64,000 bases of DNA from an uncultured Gemmatimonadota bacterium. GTDB lineage: Bacteria; Latescibacterota; UBA2968; UBA8231. This document shows positions 20,263 to 31,383 of this stretch, in pieces (positions within the stretch are counted from its first letter, which is position 1; the number at the start of each line of letters is the position of its first letter). The notes below the pieces were generated by a model, which was given only the letters and a program-made list of their open reading frames with translations, searched no databases and had not been told where the DNA came from. Location: the NCBI GenBank assembly GCA_903893785.1, contig CAITNQ010000024.1, positions 1 to 64,000 of the forward strand, written 5' to 3'. The position numbers and the translations under genes are program-made.

Positions 20263-21597
20263 TCAACCCCGTCGTCCTCTCAGCCGACCGCCCTTCATGA
20301 ACCCTTCATAGTGCCGGGTCATCAGCTGCGACTCGATCTGCTGCAGGGTATCGATCGCGACGCCAACGACAATGAGCAGACCCGTTCCGCCGAAAAAGCG
20401 CGAGAATCTAGAATCTACGTTAAAAGCCTCAGCAACGAAATACGGTATGATCGCCACCGCTGCCAGCGCAATGGCCCCGGGAAGGGTGATGTGCGTCATA
20501 ATGCGGTCGATGTATTCGGCCGTACGCTTCCCTGGCCGAATCCCCGGGATGAACCCACCATGCTTCTTCATATTGTCTGCCAACTGATTGGGGTCCAATA
20601 TGATGGCAGTATAAAAGTAAGTGAAGAAGACAATCATCAGCGAGTAGATTGTCCAGTACACCAGGGAGCTCCGGGAGAAGGCCCCGCCGATGGCCTGCAT
20701 GACCTCGCTGTTGGGGAAAAACTGGGTCAGAGTACCAGGAAGGAACATGATCGACTGGGCGAAAATGATCGGAATCACGCCCGCCTGGTTGATCCGCAGG
20801 GGAATGTGCGTCGTCTGCCCACCGTACACCCGACGTCCGACAACCCGTTTGGCGTACTGCACCGGAATCCGCCGCATGCCCTGAACCATCAGGATGACAA
20901 AGGCGACCATCCCCAACATCAAGGCAATGATCAGGATCTCTTCGATCAGATTCTTGTTGTGGCCGCGGTTGATCAGGTAGTTCTTCCACTCCGACATGAC
21001 CGCGCCCGGCAGGTCCGCCACGATGCCAATGAAAATGATGAGCGAGATGCCATTGCCGATCCCGCGCTCGGTGATCTGCTCACCCAACCACATGATGAAC
21101 ATGGTGCCCGTGGTAATCGTGAGCACGGTGCTCAGGGTGAACCCGATCCCCGGATCGGCCACCGCCGGCATTCCAGACGGGCCTTTGATCGTCGTCAGGA
21201 AGAAACTCACGCCGTAGGCCTGCGCCGCCGCCAGGACGACCGTGCCATAGCGCGTGTACTGGTTGACCTTCTTCTGCCCCTCTTGCCCTTCGCGCTGCAG
21301 CTTCTGGAAGTAGGGTATGACCGCCCCCAGCAACTGCAGGATGATCGAGGCGCTGATGTAGGGCATGATACCCAGCGCGAAAATGGTCCCGCGCTCAAAG
21401 GCACCGCCGACGAACATGTCGTAAAGGCCGAACCAAGTGTTTCCAGTGCCGGCAAAGAATTCTTGAAGGACGCGCACGTTGACGCCCGGGGCGGTGATCT
21501 GCCCACCGATCCGGTACACAGCGAGCAGCCCGACGGTGAAAAGAATGCGCCGTCGCAGCTCGGGAATCTTGAAGCAGTTGGCGAATGTCTGCAGCAC
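20263..21597 (-). CDS. secY: Preprotein translocase subunit SecY
   Basis: [26 protein letters not shown]...[25 protein letters not shown]...[10 protein letters not shown]. Confidence 0.99.
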   Translation of the reverse strand: [444 protein letters not shown]

Positions 21598-21598
21598 C

Positions 21599-22048
21599 TC
21601 AGATCACCTCGGCCCGACCGCCAGCCTTCTCGATTTTTGCACGCGCCGCCTCGGAAAAACCATGGGCCCGGACCACCAGCCCGCAGCTGAGGTCACCCTC
21701 AGCAAGCACCTTCACCAGACCGTCCGCATAGCGCACCAGGCCCGCCCCGCACATCTCTTCGGGCCCGATCTCACCCTCGGTGAACGCGGCACCAATGGCA
21801 CCCAGGTTCACCGGCTGGAACTCGATGGTGAAGTTTTTGTTGTTGAAACCGATCTTGGGCACGTGCCGGTAGGTGGGCATCTGGCCCCCCTCGAAACCGG
21901 TACGACTGCCACGGCGGCCGCCAGAACGCGCCCGTTGGCCTTTGTGTCCCCTGCCAGCCGTCTTGCCGTTGCCTGTCCCGGTTCCCTGACCGCGCCGCTT
22001 GCGCTCGCGATGGGATCCCGGCGGGCACTCTATCTGACCTAGTCGCAT
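21599..22048 (-). CDS. rplO: 50S ribosomal protein L15
   Basis: KRRGQGTGTGNGKTAGRGHKGQRARSGGRRGSRTGFEGGQMPTYRHVPKIGF. Confidence 0.98.
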   Translation of the reverse strand: MRLGQIECPPGSHRERKRRGQGTGTGNGKTAGRGHKGQRARSGGRRGSRTGFEGGQMPTYRHVPKIGFNNKNFTIEFQPVNLGAIGAAFTEGEIGPEEMCGAGLVRYADGLVKVLAEGDLSCGLVVRAHGFSEAARAKIEKAGGRAEVI

Positions 22049-22067
22049 GGCCCCTGTCTCTCGCTTC

Positions 22068-22247
22068 CTACTCGATTTCCTCAACCCGCACGAGGTGCTC
22101 GACCCGTGCCAGCATGCCGCGCACCTGGGGCGAGTCATTGTGAACGACGGTGTGGCGAATGCGCCGCAGACCCAGCGCCTCCATGGTGGCGCACTGGTCC
22201 TGTTTGCGGTTGATGGTACTCCGAATCTGCGTGACCGAAAGCTTCAT
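22068..22247 (-). CDS. rpmD: 50S ribosomal protein L30 (absent from ORF track)
   Basis: MKLSVTQIRSTINRKQDQCATMEALGLRRIRHTVVHNDSPQVRGMLARVEHLVRVEEIE, 59 aa, between rplO and rpsE. Confidence 0.95.
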   Translation of the reverse strand: MKLSVTQIRSTINRKQDQCATMEALGLRRIRHTVVHNDSPQVRGMLARVEHLVRVEEIE

Positions 22248-22249
22248 GT

Positions 22250-22768
22250 TCAGTTCCCCTGCGCAGGACGGACGCCCGCCACTTCGATGCCACGCGCCTC
22301 GGCCACAGCCTGAGCGCTGCGCAGCTGCTGCAGCGCGGCCAGCGTCGCCTTGACCGTGTTCTGCGCGTTGCTCGAGCCGAGGCTCTTGGTCAGAATGTCG
22401 CGGACCCCAGCGAGTTCCAGCACGATCCGGATGCCACCCGACGCGATGACGCCGGTTCCTTCCGAAGCCGGCTTGAACAGAACCTTGGCCGCTCCGAATT
22501 TGCCAGTGACCTCGTGCGGGATAGTCCCGTTCGCCACCGAAACCTCCACAACATTCTTCTTGGCAGCCTCGGTCCCCTTGCGAATAGCCTCTGAGATCTC
22601 GCCCGCCTTCCCTGCGCCGATGCCGACGTGCCCATTGCGATCACCCACCACGACCAGCGCATTGAAGCTGAAACGTCGGCCGCCCTTCCGCACATGGGCT
22701 ACGCGCTTGATGCTATTCTGTACGACGACCTCACTGAGTTCGACCGTACCCGGATCAATCTTGGCCAC
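22250..22768 (-). CDS. rpsE: 30S ribosomal protein S5
   Basis: [42 protein letters not shown]. Confidence 0.99.
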   Translation of the reverse strand: MAKIDPGTVELSEVVVQNSIKRVAHVRKGGRRFSFNALVVVGDRNGHVGIGAGKAGEISEAIRKGTEAAKKNVVEVSVANGTIPHEVTGKFGAAKVLFKPASEGTGVIASGGIRIVLELAGVRDILTKSLGSSNAQNTVKATLAALQQLRSAQAVAEARGIEVAGVRPAQGN

Positions 22769-22779
22769 AGGCTCCTCCC

Positions 22780-23154
22780 TTAGAAATTCAGCCCGCCTTC
22801 GCGAGCCCCGTCGGCTACTGCCTTGACGACCCCGTGGTAGAGCGCCCCGCCCCGGTCGAAGACGACCTGCGTGATGCCCTTCTCCAGCGCCTTGGCAGCG
22901 ATCCGTTTGCCGACGTCACGCCCCTGCGCCAACCGGTTCTCGAACTTCTCGCCCCGGATCTCTTTGCTGAGCGTCGAGAACCCAACCAGCGAATGGCCTG
23001 CGGTGTCGTCGATGATCTGTACTTCGATATTCCTCAGGCTGCGATGGACTACCAACCGAGGCCGTTCCGGCGTTCCGGAAACCCGCTTGCGCAGACGATA
23101 CCGACGGCGCTCCAACCGCGCCCGATTCTTAAGAAGGTGGTTCCTGTCTCTCAT
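22780..23154 (-). CDS. rplR: 50S ribosomal protein L18
   Basis: [35 protein letters not shown]. Confidence 0.98.
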   Translation of the reverse strand: MRDRNHLLKNRARLERRRYRLRKRVSGTPERPRLVVHRSLRNIEVQIIDDTAGHSLVGFSTLSKEIRGEKFENRLAQGRDVGKRIAAKALEKGITQVVFDRGGALYHGVVKAVADGAREGGLNF

Positions 23155-23156
23155 TC

Positions 23157-23714
23157 TTAGCCCGCCGCCGCCTTGCCGGCCTTCCAGTGGATAACCTCGT
23201 TCTCATAGCGGATACCTTTGCCCTTGTAGGGCTCCGGGCGCCGCGTGAGCCTGATGTCGGCCGCCACTTGACCGACCTGCTGCTTGTCCATTCCCCTCAC
23301 GACAATGCGGGTCTGGGCTCCACCCTGCACATCCTCCAGCGCCAACTCGATGCCCTTCGGCGCCTCGTACACCACGGGGTGCGAGTAGCCGATGTTCAGC
23401 GTCAACGTGCTGCCCTTGACCTCAGCCCGGTACCCGACGCCAAACACTTCCAGCTTCTTGACGAAACCCTGCGTAACGCCAGTGACGGCGTTGGCCAACA
23501 GGGACCGGGTAAGGCCATGCAACGCCTTGACGGACTTCTCATCGGACTTGCGGCTCACCCGCAGCACGCCGTCCCCGATCTGCGCGTCCAGCACCGAACC
23601 GTTCAGGGGCACCCGCATCTCCCCCTTAGGGCCCTTGACGCTGACTGCGTCCGACGCGATCCCGATTTCCACGCCCCCAGGGAGCGTAACCGGCATTACT
23701 CCAATGCGCGACAA
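23157..23714 (-). CDS. rplF: 50S ribosomal protein L6
   Basis: [17 protein letters not shown]...[10 protein letters not shown]...[18 protein letters not shown]. Confidence 0.99.
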   Translation of the reverse strand: MSRIGVMPVTLPGGVEIGIASDAVSVKGPKGEMRVPLNGSVLDAQIGDGVLRVSRKSDEKSVKALHGLTRSLLANAVTGVTQGFVKKLEVFGVGYRAEVKGSTLTLNIGYSHPVVYEAPKGIELALEDVQGGAQTRIVVRGMDKQQVGQVAADIRLTRRPEPYKGKGIRYENEVIHWKAGKAAAG

Positions 23715-23739
23715 CGTTCTGTCTCCTGACTGGCGTGCC

Positions 23740-24138
23740 TTACCAGACTTTGCAGAGCACCTCGCCGCCCACGCCGGCCCGTCGGGCCTCCTGGTCGGTC
23801 ATGACGCCCCTAGAGGTGGAAACGATGGCAATGCCCAGACCGCGCAGCACGCGCGGGATATTGTCCTTCGAGGCATAGTCTCGCAGACCGGGCGTACTGA
23901 CCCGTTGGATACCCCGGATAAGGCTGGCATTGTCTTTGTCGTAGCGGAGGTACAGCCGCAGCACCCCCTGCTTGCTGTCTTCGATGCACGCGAAATTGTC
24001 GATGAACCGGTTCTCGGCAAGCACCCGCGCGATTTCGCGCTTGAGCCCGGAGGCCGGTACATCCACCTTGCGATGCCTAGCATGACACGCGTTGCGGATC
24101 CGGGTCAGCATGTCAGCGATCGGGTCAGTCATACTCAT
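23740..24138 (-). CDS. rpsH: 30S ribosomal protein S8
   Basis: MSMTDPIADMLTRIRNACHARHRKVDVPASGLKREIARVL. Confidence 0.99.
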   Translation of the reverse strand: MSMTDPIADMLTRIRNACHARHRKVDVPASGLKREIARVLAENRFIDNFACIEDSKQGVLRLYLRYDKDNASLIRGIQRVSTPGLRDYASKDNIPRVLRGLGIAIVSTSRGVMTDQEARRAGVGGEVLCKVW

Positions 24139-24167
24139 GGCAAATGGTTTCCTTCCAAGCTTGCCGC

Positions 24168-24353
24168 TTACCAGCTGGCCTTGATCACGCCAGGGATCTC
24201 GCCCTGCAGGGACAGTTCACGGAAACAGATACGGCACAGACCAAACCGACGATAGACAGCCCGAGCCCTGCCGCACCGGCGGCACCGGGTGTACTGCCGA
24301 ACCGCGAACTTCTGCTTCCGCGCGGCTTTGACCATCAGGCTCTTCTTGGGCAT
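24168..24353 (-). CDS. rpsN: 30S ribosomal protein S14, zinc-binding type Z
   Basis: 61-aa [61 protein letters not shown]. Confidence 0.98.
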   Translation of the reverse strand: MPKKSLMVKAARKQKFAVRQYTRCRRCGRARAVYRRFGLCRICFRELSLQGEIPGVIKASW

Positions 24354-24369
24354 GAAACGAGTCTCCGAT

Positions 24370-24912
24370 CTAGTTGCTGAAGGGCACGCCGAGAAGGCGC
24401 AGCAGCTCACGGGCTTCGTCGTCCGTCTTGGCCGACGTAACGATAGAGATATTCATTCCGCGAGGTTGGTCGACGCCGTCGAAATCAATCTCAGGGAAAA
24501 TCGTCTGTTCCTTGAATCCAAGGCTGTAGTTCCCCCGACCGTCGAAACCCCGCGGCGAGACGCCCTTGAAGTCGCGCACCTGGGGCAGGGTGAAGCTGAC
24601 CAGACGATCGAGAAATTCGAACATCCGTTCGCCGCGCAGAGTCACCATGCAGCCAATAGGCATGCCCTGGCGCAACTTGAAGTTCGAGATAGCCCGCTTG
24701 GCCCGACGGATCGACGGCTTCTGCCCGGTGATAGCCGTCAGGTCAGCTACGGCCCCGTCCATCGCTTTCGGTTCTTGGGCGGCTTCGCCGACACCGATAT
24801 TCACCACGATCTTCTCAAGCCGGGGAACCTGCATCTGGTTGCAGTACCCGAACTTCTCGGTCATCGCCGGGACGACCGTGGCCTGGTACGATTCCTTCAA
24901 TCTGGCTGCCAT
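24370..24912 (-). CDS. rplE: 50S ribosomal protein L5
   Basis: [44 protein letters not shown]; start may be 24936. Confidence 0.98.
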   Translation of the reverse strand: MAARLKESYQATVVPAMTEKFGYCNQMQVPRLEKIVVNIGVGEAAQEPKAMDGAVADLTAITGQKPSIRRAKRAISNFKLRQGMPIGCMVTLRGERMFEFLDRLVSFTLPQVRDFKGVSPRGFDGRGNYSLGFKEQTIFPEIDFDGVDQPRGMNISIVTSAKTDDEARELLRLLGVPFSN

Positions 24913-24932
24913 GGACACCTGAATCGTTTGCG

Positions 24933-25256
24933 TCACTTGGTATCGATCATCTCGCCGCTGCGGGCCGAGACCCGCACCGACCGACCGTTGTCCAACTTGG
25001 CGTGACGGATGCGCGTGGGTTGGTCAGTCTTCGGACACACTACCTGCACATTCGACACATGCACAGGTGCCTCTCGCTCACGGATGCCGCCCTGCGGATC
25101 ACGCGTGCTCGGCCGCGTGTGATGCTTGCGCAGATTGACGCCCTCCACGAGAACCCGCCCCTTATCCACCAGAACCTGCAGCACCCGACCTCGCTTGCCG
25201 CGATCGTTGCCCGCCAGAATCTGGACCGTATCGCCCTTACGGATATCCATTTTCAC
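24933..25256 (-). CDS. rplX: 50S ribosomal protein L24
   Basis: [38 protein letters not shown]. Confidence 0.98.
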   Translation of the reverse strand: MKMDIRKGDTVQILAGNDRGKRGRVLQVLVDKGRVLVEGVNLRKHHTRPSTRDPQGGIREREAPVHVSNVQVVCPKTDQPTRIRHAKLDNGRSVRVSARSGEMIDTK

Positions 25257-25273
25257 TCCCCGTAGGCCAGAGT

Positions 25274-25642
25274 TCAGACGACTTCGGGCGCCAGCGAGAC
25301 GATTCGCATGAACTGCTTGTCACGCAGTTCCCGTGCAACAGGCCCGAAAATACGCGTTCCGCGCGGTTCCTTGTCATCGTTGACCAACACCGCAGCGTTT
25401 TCATCAAAGCTGATATACGAACCGTCGGGCCGTCGGTAACCACGCTTGGTGCGCACCACCACAGCCTTGCCCACCTGTCCTTCCTGGATCGGTCCGTTGG
25501 GCATCACATCGTGCAGCGCCACGACGATGATATCGCCGACCGTCGCATAGCGCTTGCCGGTACCACCAAGGATGCGGATGCACCGGGCCGTGCGGGCGCC
25601 CGCATTGTCCGCCATTCTGAGGATCGTGTATTCCTGTATCAT
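25274..25642 (-). CDS. rplN: 50S ribosomal protein L14
   Basis: [27 protein letters not shown]..., 122 aa. Confidence 0.99.
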   Translation of the reverse strand: MIQEYTILRMADNAGARTARCIRILGGTGKRYATVGDIIVVALHDVMPNGPIQEGQVGKAVVVRTKRGYRRPDGSYISFDENAAVLVNDDKEPRGTRIFGPVARELRDKQFMRIVSLAPEVV

Positions 25643-25646
25643 GCGA

Positions 25647-25916
25647 TCACTGCTGTTCCGCGTTGCGCTTGGTGATCTCGACAAGCCGCCACCGCTTGGT
25701 GCGACTCATGGGGCGGCACTCCTCAATGCGAACTACGTCGCCGACCGCTGACTCATTCTTCTCATCGTGAGCCACGAACTTGGCCGTGCGACCCATGATC
25801 TTGCCGTACAGGTCGTGGGGCACGCGCTGCTCAACCGCGATCACCCGCGTCTTCAGGTTATTAGCCTTGACGACCTGCCCTTCGACGATCCTACGACCGG
25901 TCTTGTGTTCAGCCAT
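25647..25916 (-). CDS. rpsQ: 30S ribosomal protein S17
   Basis: [75 protein letters not shown]. Confidence 0.98.
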   Translation of the reverse strand: MAEHKTGRRIVEGQVVKANNLKTRVIAVEQRVPHDLYGKIMGRTAKFVAHDEKNESAVGDVVRIEECRPMSRTKRWRLVEITKRNAEQQ

Positions 25917-26133
25917 TGCCACCTCCGCCAGGCAGGGTGCGGATCCCCAGTTCGTGTTGACGCAGCACTGTCCGCGCGCGCGCAATGTCGCGGCGCACCT
26001 GACGAAGGCGGATGGGGCTGGACAACTGAGCCGAGACGTGCTGGAATCGCAGGTTGAACGCTTCTTCCCGCAGATCCGCGATCTTCGCGTTGACTTCCTC
26101 GACGCTCATCTCGCGCAATTCTTTCAGTTCCAT
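25909..26133 (-). CDS. rpmC: 50S ribosomal protein L29
   Basis: [57 protein letters not shown]. Confidence 0.97.
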   Translation of the reverse strand: MELKELREMSVEEVNAKIADLREEAFNLRFQHVSAQLSSPIRLRQVRRDIARARTVLRQHELGIRTLPGGGGNG

Positions 26134-26135
26134 GC

Positions 26136-26546
<411 letters not shown>

Positions 26547-26577
26547 GGTGCTAGACCCCTATCTCCCTGCTGCCTGC

Positions 26578-27231
26578 TCAGGCAGGCTGCGCGGCCGTGT
26601 CTTCGGCCATGACTTCACCGTGGCAGATCCAGACTTTTACCCCGACGGTTCCAGAAACCGTAAACGCGGTCGACATGGCGTAGTCGATATCAGCCCGCAA
26701 GGTGTGCAACGGCACCCGACCCGCCGGTTCCGACCGCTCACGCCGCGCCATTTCCGAACCGCCAATACGCCCGCAGCAAACCACTCTGATACCCTCAGCG
26801 CCCATACGCATGGCCGAGGCGATCGCCTTCTTCATTGCGCGGCGGAACGACACACGCTGTTCCAGCTGCCTGGCCAGGTTATCGGCCACTAACTGCGCAT
26901 CGAGCTCGGGCTTCTTGACTTCCTGGATGTTCAGCGACACATCCTTGCCGGTCAGCTGCTTGAGCTCGTCGCGGAGTTTGTCCACCTCGGCCCCCCGGCG
27001 ACCAATGGCAATCCCGGGACGCGCGGTGAACACCTCCACGGTAACTCGCTTGGGCTGGCGCTCGATATTGATGCGCGAGACACCAGCGCGCTGCAACCGC
27101 TGTTTCACATACTTACGCAGCACCAAGTCTTCGTGAAGCAGCTCGGCGAAATCTTTCTCGGCAAACCAGTTCGAGCGCCAACCTTTGATGACGCCCAGCC
27201 GGAAGCCGTACGGATGAGTCTTCTGTCCCAA
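26578..27231 (-). CDS. rpsC: 30S ribosomal protein S3
   Basis: [36 protein letters not shown]. Confidence 0.99.
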   Translation of the reverse strand: MGQKTHPYGFRLGVIKGWRSNWFAEKDFAELLHEDLVLRKYVKQRLQRAGVSRINIERQPKRVTVEVFTARPGIAIGRRGAEVDKLRDELKQLTGKDVSLNIQEVKKPELDAQLVADNLARQLEQRVSFRRAMKKAIASAMRMGAEGIRVVCCGRIGGSEMARRERSEPAGRVPLHTLRADIDYAMSTAFTVSGTVGVKVWICHGEVMAEDTAAQPA

Positions 27232-27255
27232 GAAATGCCCCCTGCGAGTTGGGTT

Positions 27256-27603
27256 TCAGTTCTGTCCGTCGCTGACGACGACTGTCAGATGGCTGTGGCG
27301 CTTCTTCAGGCGGTCAGCCGACCCCCTGGCGCGGGTCATGATGCGCTTGAGGTCACGGCCTTCATCGGCGAACACGGTCTTGACGAAAAGCTGCTCCGGA
27401 TCGACGGGCCGAGTGGCATCTCTGTTAACGCTGTTGGCGATGGCCGACCGAAGGGTCTTCTCGACCAGCTTCGCCACCGGACGCGAGGAGAACCTGAGGA
27501 TGCTCAACGCCTCCTCAACGCGCTTGCCGCGAATGAGCGCGACAAGCTGCCGGACTTTGGTTGCCGGGACCCCGATCTGAGTGAGTCTAGCCCTTGCTTC
27601 CAT
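27256..27603 (-). CDS. rplV: 50S ribosomal protein L22
   Basis: KVRQLVALIRGKRVEEALSILRFSSRPVAKLVEKTLRSAIANSVN. Confidence 0.98.
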   Translation of the reverse strand: MEARARLTQIGVPATKVRQLVALIRGKRVEEALSILRFSSRPVAKLVEKTLRSAIANSVNRDATRPVDPEQLFVKTVFADEGRDLKRIMTRARGSADRLKKRHSHLTVVVSDGQN

Positions 27604-27638
27604 GTGCTCCCTTTACCAGCCTGAACCTGGAATACGCC

Positions 27639-27929
27639 TTACTTGCGCAATGAACTGGCCCGCTCGGTCAGCTTGCCGCCGTGCCCGCGGAAAGTACGGG
27701 TCGGTGCAAACTCGCCCAACTTGTGGCCCACCATGTTCTCGGACACATACACCGGGATGAACTTGCTGCCGTTGTGCACCGCCAGGGTGTGGCCCACGAA
27801 ATCGGGAGTCACGGTTGAGCGACGCGACCAGGTCTTGATGACTTTGCGGTCGCCGCTGCGGTTCAGGCCCTCAATCTTCTTTACCAGATGAAGGTCGACG
27901 AACGGGCCCTTCTTGATCGATCTTGCCAT
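27639..27929 (-). CDS. rpsS: 30S ribosomal protein S19
   Basis: [48 protein letters not shown]. Confidence 0.99.
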   Translation of the reverse strand: MARSIKKGPFVDLHLVKKIEGLNRSGDRKVIKTWSRRSTVTPDFVGHTLAVHNGSKFIPVYVSENMVGHKLGEFAPTRTFRGHGGKLTERASSLRK

Positions 27930-27944
27930 CGTTTACCCCGCTCC

Positions 27945-28775
27945 TCACTTCGCGTTCCGGCGACGCAGAATCCACGCGTTCGACCGGTTCTTGCGCTTCC
28001 GGGTCTTGTACCCCTTGGTGGGTTTCCCCCACGGCGTTACCGGATGCCGACCGCCGGACGTCTTGCCCTCGCCGCCACCGTGCGGATGGTCAATCGGGTT
28101 CATCGCGACACCGCGCACTTTGGGGCGTCGCCCCAGCCACCGCGAGCGCCCTGCCTTGCCCAACACCACATTACCGTGTTCGGCATTGCCCACGCGACCG
28201 AGGGTGGCCCGGCATTCCACTGGCACCTCGCGGATTTCGCCCGACGGCAGACGCAACTGGGCCCGACGTTCGTCCCTGCCCAGCAGCTGCACTTCGGCCC
28301 CGGCGCTGCGCGCCAACTGGCCACCGCCACCCGGGTTCATTTCAATGTTATGGATGACGCTGCCCAGAGGAATGCGCGTCAACGGCATCGAGTTGCCGAC
28401 CTGGATGGGCGCCTCAGGCCCCGCAGTCAGACTTGCTCCGACCGTCAGACCGTCCGGCGCCAAGATGTACCGCTTGTCGCCATCGGCATAACCAATGAGG
28501 GCGATGAAGGCCGAGCGATTCGGATCGTACTCGATCGCCACCACCTTGCCCGGAACACCGATCTTGTCGCGGCGGAAATCAATCACGCGGTACCGGCGCT
28601 TGTGCCCGCCGCCGCGGCGTCGCATGGTCAAGCGCCCCTGGTTGTTGCGGCCACCCGATTTGCCCAGTGGCGCCAACAGAGCCTTCTCGGGGGTGCTTCT
28701 GGTCACCTCTTCGAACGAGTTGACCGTCTGGTAGCGCCGTGTCGGCGTTACGGGCTTGAACTTCTTGACTGGCAT
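27945..28775 (-). CDS. rplB: 50S ribosomal protein L2
   Basis: [14 protein letters not shown]...[30 protein letters not shown]...[25 protein letters not shown]. Confidence 0.99.
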   Translation of the reverse strand: MPVKKFKPVTPTRRYQTVNSFEEVTRSTPEKALLAPLGKSGGRNNQGRLTMRRRGGGHKRRYRVIDFRRDKIGVPGKVVAIEYDPNRSAFIALIGYADGDKRYILAPDGLTVGASLTAGPEAPIQVGNSMPLTRIPLGSVIHNIEMNPGGGGQLARSAGAEVQLLGRDERRAQLRLPSGEIREVPVECRATLGRVGNAEHGNVVLGKAGRSRWLGRRPKVRGVAMNPIDHPHGGGEGKTSGGRHPVTPWGKPTKGYKTRKRKNRSNAWILRRRNAK

Positions 28776-28820
28776 GTCCTCGCGTTCTCCGCTTTGCCGC
28801 CGGTTCAGTATCCGGGCAGA

Positions 28821-29108
28821 CTAGATGTTGTCGACTGCCTCGATGGTTTCCCCGGCCCGTAACGTGACGTAGGCCTTCTTCCAACCTGCCCGCTGCCCCG
28901 AATAGAGCCCCTGTCGCTTAGGCTTGGCGGGCACTGACACGGTCCGCACCGACTCGACGTGAACCTTGAAGATGTTCTCCACGGCGCGCCGGATCTCAAT
29001 CTTGTTGGCCCCACGCTCGACTCGGAAGACATACTTGCTGGCTTCCTTCAGCGCGCTGGCCTTCTCAGTGATGACCGGCTTGACGAGGGTACTGCGATAG
29101 TCGCTCAC
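28821..29108 (-). CDS. rplW: 50S ribosomal protein L23
   Basis: LVKPVITEKASALKEASKYVFRVERGANKIEIRRAVENIFKV. Confidence 0.98.
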   Translation of the reverse strand: MSDYRSTLVKPVITEKASALKEASKYVFRVERGANKIEIRRAVENIFKVHVESVRTVSVPAKPKRQGLYSGQRAGWKKAYVTLRAGETIEAVDNI

Positions 29109-29125
29109 TGACTCGGGCTCCTTGA

Positions 29126-29773
29126 CTAGGCCGCGTTCGCGTCGCCGACGTGCGTCTCGGCAAGTCGGCCGAGAGCTTGGCGGGTGAACAGCACGGTATC
29201 CGCCGCGATCACATCATAGGCGCACATGCCACCCACCGGCGCAATCTCGACGGTGGGCAAGTTGCGACACGATTTGACCAGCAACGGGCGGTTGTCCGGG
29301 GTAATGAACAGCACCTTCCGACCGGCCAGACCGCACGCGGTCAAAACCTGCTGAAGGGACTTCGTCGACGGCTGTTCGAAGCTGAAGTCTTCGACCACCT
29401 TGACCTGATCGCCCTCGCCCTTGAGCGTCAACGCAGACCGGAACGCCAACCGCTTCAACGACTTCGGCAGGCGAATCTCGTAGTGGCGCGGCTTCGGCCC
29501 GAAGGCCACCCCGCCCCCTTTGACCACAGGCGAGCGCAGCGAACCGCGCCGCGCCCAACCCGTGCCCTTCTGGCGATGATGCTTCTTGCTCGAGCGATTG
29601 ATCTCCGACCGCGTCTTGGTAGACGCTGTCCCCTGCCGTTGGTTCGTCTCGTAGGCCACGACGGCACGGTGCACCGCGTAGGCCGACACCCTGGCGCTGA
29701 ACAGGGCATCCGGCAGTTCCACCGTGCCGCTGACCTGGCCCGAGGTGCTCAAAACGTCGACCTGCTTACCCAT
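29126..29773 (-). CDS. rplD: 50S ribosomal protein L4
   Basis: SKKHHRQKGTGWARRGSLRSPVVKGGGVAFGPKPRHYEIRLPKSLKRLAFRSAL. Confidence 0.98.
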   Translation of the reverse strand: MGKQVDVLSTSGQVSGTVELPDALFSARVSAYAVHRAVVAYETNQRQGTASTKTRSEINRSSKKHHRQKGTGWARRGSLRSPVVKGGGVAFGPKPRHYEIRLPKSLKRLAFRSALTLKGEGDQVKVVEDFSFEQPSTKSLQQVLTACGLAGRKVLFITPDNRPLLVKSCRNLPTVEIAPVGGMCAYDVIAADTVLFTRQALGRLAETHVGDANAA

Positions 29774-29808
29774 GGTTTCTGTCTCTTTCGGCGGCCCTAT
29801 CCACAGAC

Positions 29809-30117
29809 TCAGACCTTGATGTCGATGCCAATGCCCGCTGGCAGATCCAACTTCATCAGCGCATCAACCGTCTGCGGGGTCGAGTCATAGATGTCGATGA
29901 GCCGTTTGTGCACTCTGGTTTCGAACTGCTCACGAGACTTCTTGTCCACGTGAGGCGAGCGCAGTACCGTGTAGATGGTGCGCGCCGTGGGCAAGGGAAC
30001 GGGACCCGCAATGCGCGCACCACTGCGTTTGACGGTCTGCACTATCTCATCGACCGAGCGGTCCAGAGCGCCGTGGTCGTAGGCTTTCAGCCGTATGCGA
30101 ATTCGATCAACCGCCAC
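29809..30117 (-). CDS. rpsJ: 30S ribosomal protein S10
   Basis: [41 protein letters not shown]. Confidence 0.99.
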   Translation of the reverse strand: MAVDRIRIRLKAYDHGALDRSVDEIVQTVKRSGARIAGPVPLPTARTIYTVLRSPHVDKKSREQFETRVHKRLIDIYDSTPQTVDALMKLDLPAGIGIDIKV

Positions 30118-30152
30118 TTAGGGCATCTCCTGACAACGGGGGTCGGGCTGCT

Positions 30153-31343
30153 CTACTTAATGACCTCGGTAACGATGCCCGAGCCGATGGTACGCCCACC
30201 CTCGCGGATGGCGAACTTGAGCGTTGACTCGATTGCGATCGGCTGAATCAGTTCCACCGTGACACTGACGTTGTCACCCGGCATAACCATTTCGGTGCCC
30301 TCGGGGAGGGTAACCTGACCGGTGACGTCCGTCGTGCGGAAGAAGAACTGGGGCCGGTAGCCGGTGAAGAACGGCTTCTCGCGGCCACCCTCTTTGCTGG
30401 TGAGAACGTAGACTTCGGCCTTGAAAGTGAGGTGCGGCGTGATGCTGCCCGGCGCGCAGACAACCATGCCGCGCATCAGGTCATCTTTCTCAACGCCACG
30501 GAGCAGCAGGCCGACATTGTCACCCGCCTGGCCCTCGTCGAGCGTCTTGCGGAACATCTCGACGCCGGTGCAGACGGTCTTGCGGGTTTCTTTGATACCG
30601 ACGATCTCGACCTCGTTGCCAGTCTTGACGATGCCGCGCTCCACACGACCCGTGCCCACGGTGCCACGGCCGGTGATGCTGAACACGTCCTCGACGGGCA
30701 TCAGGAACGGCAGATCCACCGGGCGCTGCGGCAACGGAATGTACTCGTCGACCGCGTTCATCAGGCGCTCGATCGACTGAATGCCAACCTCACCCTCGTC
30801 GCCTTCGACAGCGCGCAGGGCGGAGCCGCGGATCAGGGGAATCTCGTCGCCGGGGAAGCCGTACTGACTCAGCAGTTCACGCGTCTCGAGCTCAACCAGG
30901 TCCAGGAGCTCGGGATCGTCGACCATATCGACCTTGTTCAGGTACACCACGATCTGCGGCACGTTGACCTGGCGGGCGAGCAGGATGTGCTCGCGCGTCT
31001 GGATCATCGGGCCTTCAGAGGCCGACACGACCAGGATGGCGCCGTCCATCTGGGCCGCACCGGTGATCATGTTCTTGATGTAGTCAGCGTGCCCGGGGCA
31101 GTCCACGTGGGCGTAGTGACGGTTCTCGGTCTCATACTCGGCGTGGTGGACGTTGATCGTCACGCCACGGCTCTTCTCTTCGGGCGCATTGTCGATCTCG
31201 TCGACCGATTTGACCTTGGCCATGCCCTTCTTCGACAGGTACAGGGTGATGGCAGCGGTCAACGTAGTCTTGCCGTGGTCCACGTGTCCGATGGTGCCGA
31301 TGTTCACGTGCGGCTTTGTGCGTGAGTATTTCTCTTTGGCCAT
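30153..31343 (-). CDS. tuf: Elongation factor Tu
   Basis: [20 protein letters not shown]...[31 protein letters not shown]. Confidence 0.99.
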   Translation of the reverse strand: MAKEKYSRTKPHVNIGTIGHVDHGKTTLTAAITLYLSKKGMAKVKSVDEIDNAPEEKSRGVTINVHHAEYETENRHYAHVDCPGHADYIKNMITGAAQMDGAILVVSASEGPMIQTREHILLARQVNVPQIVVYLNKVDMVDDPELLDLVELETRELLSQYGFPGDEIPLIRGSALRAVEGDEGEVGIQSIERLMNAVDEYIPLPQRPVDLPFLMPVEDVFSITGRGTVGTGRVERGIVKTGNEVEIVGIKETRKTVCTGVEMFRKTLDEGQAGDNVGLLLRGVEKDDLMRGMVVCAPGSITPHLTFKAEVYVLTSKEGGREKPFFTGYRPQFFFRTTDVTGQVTLPEGTEMVMPGDNVSVTVELIQPIAIESTLKFAIREGGRTIGSGIVTEVIK

Positions 31344-31383
31344 TGTTCGGTCCTCTCCTTGTGCGTTTAGCGCCCTGCGGTTA

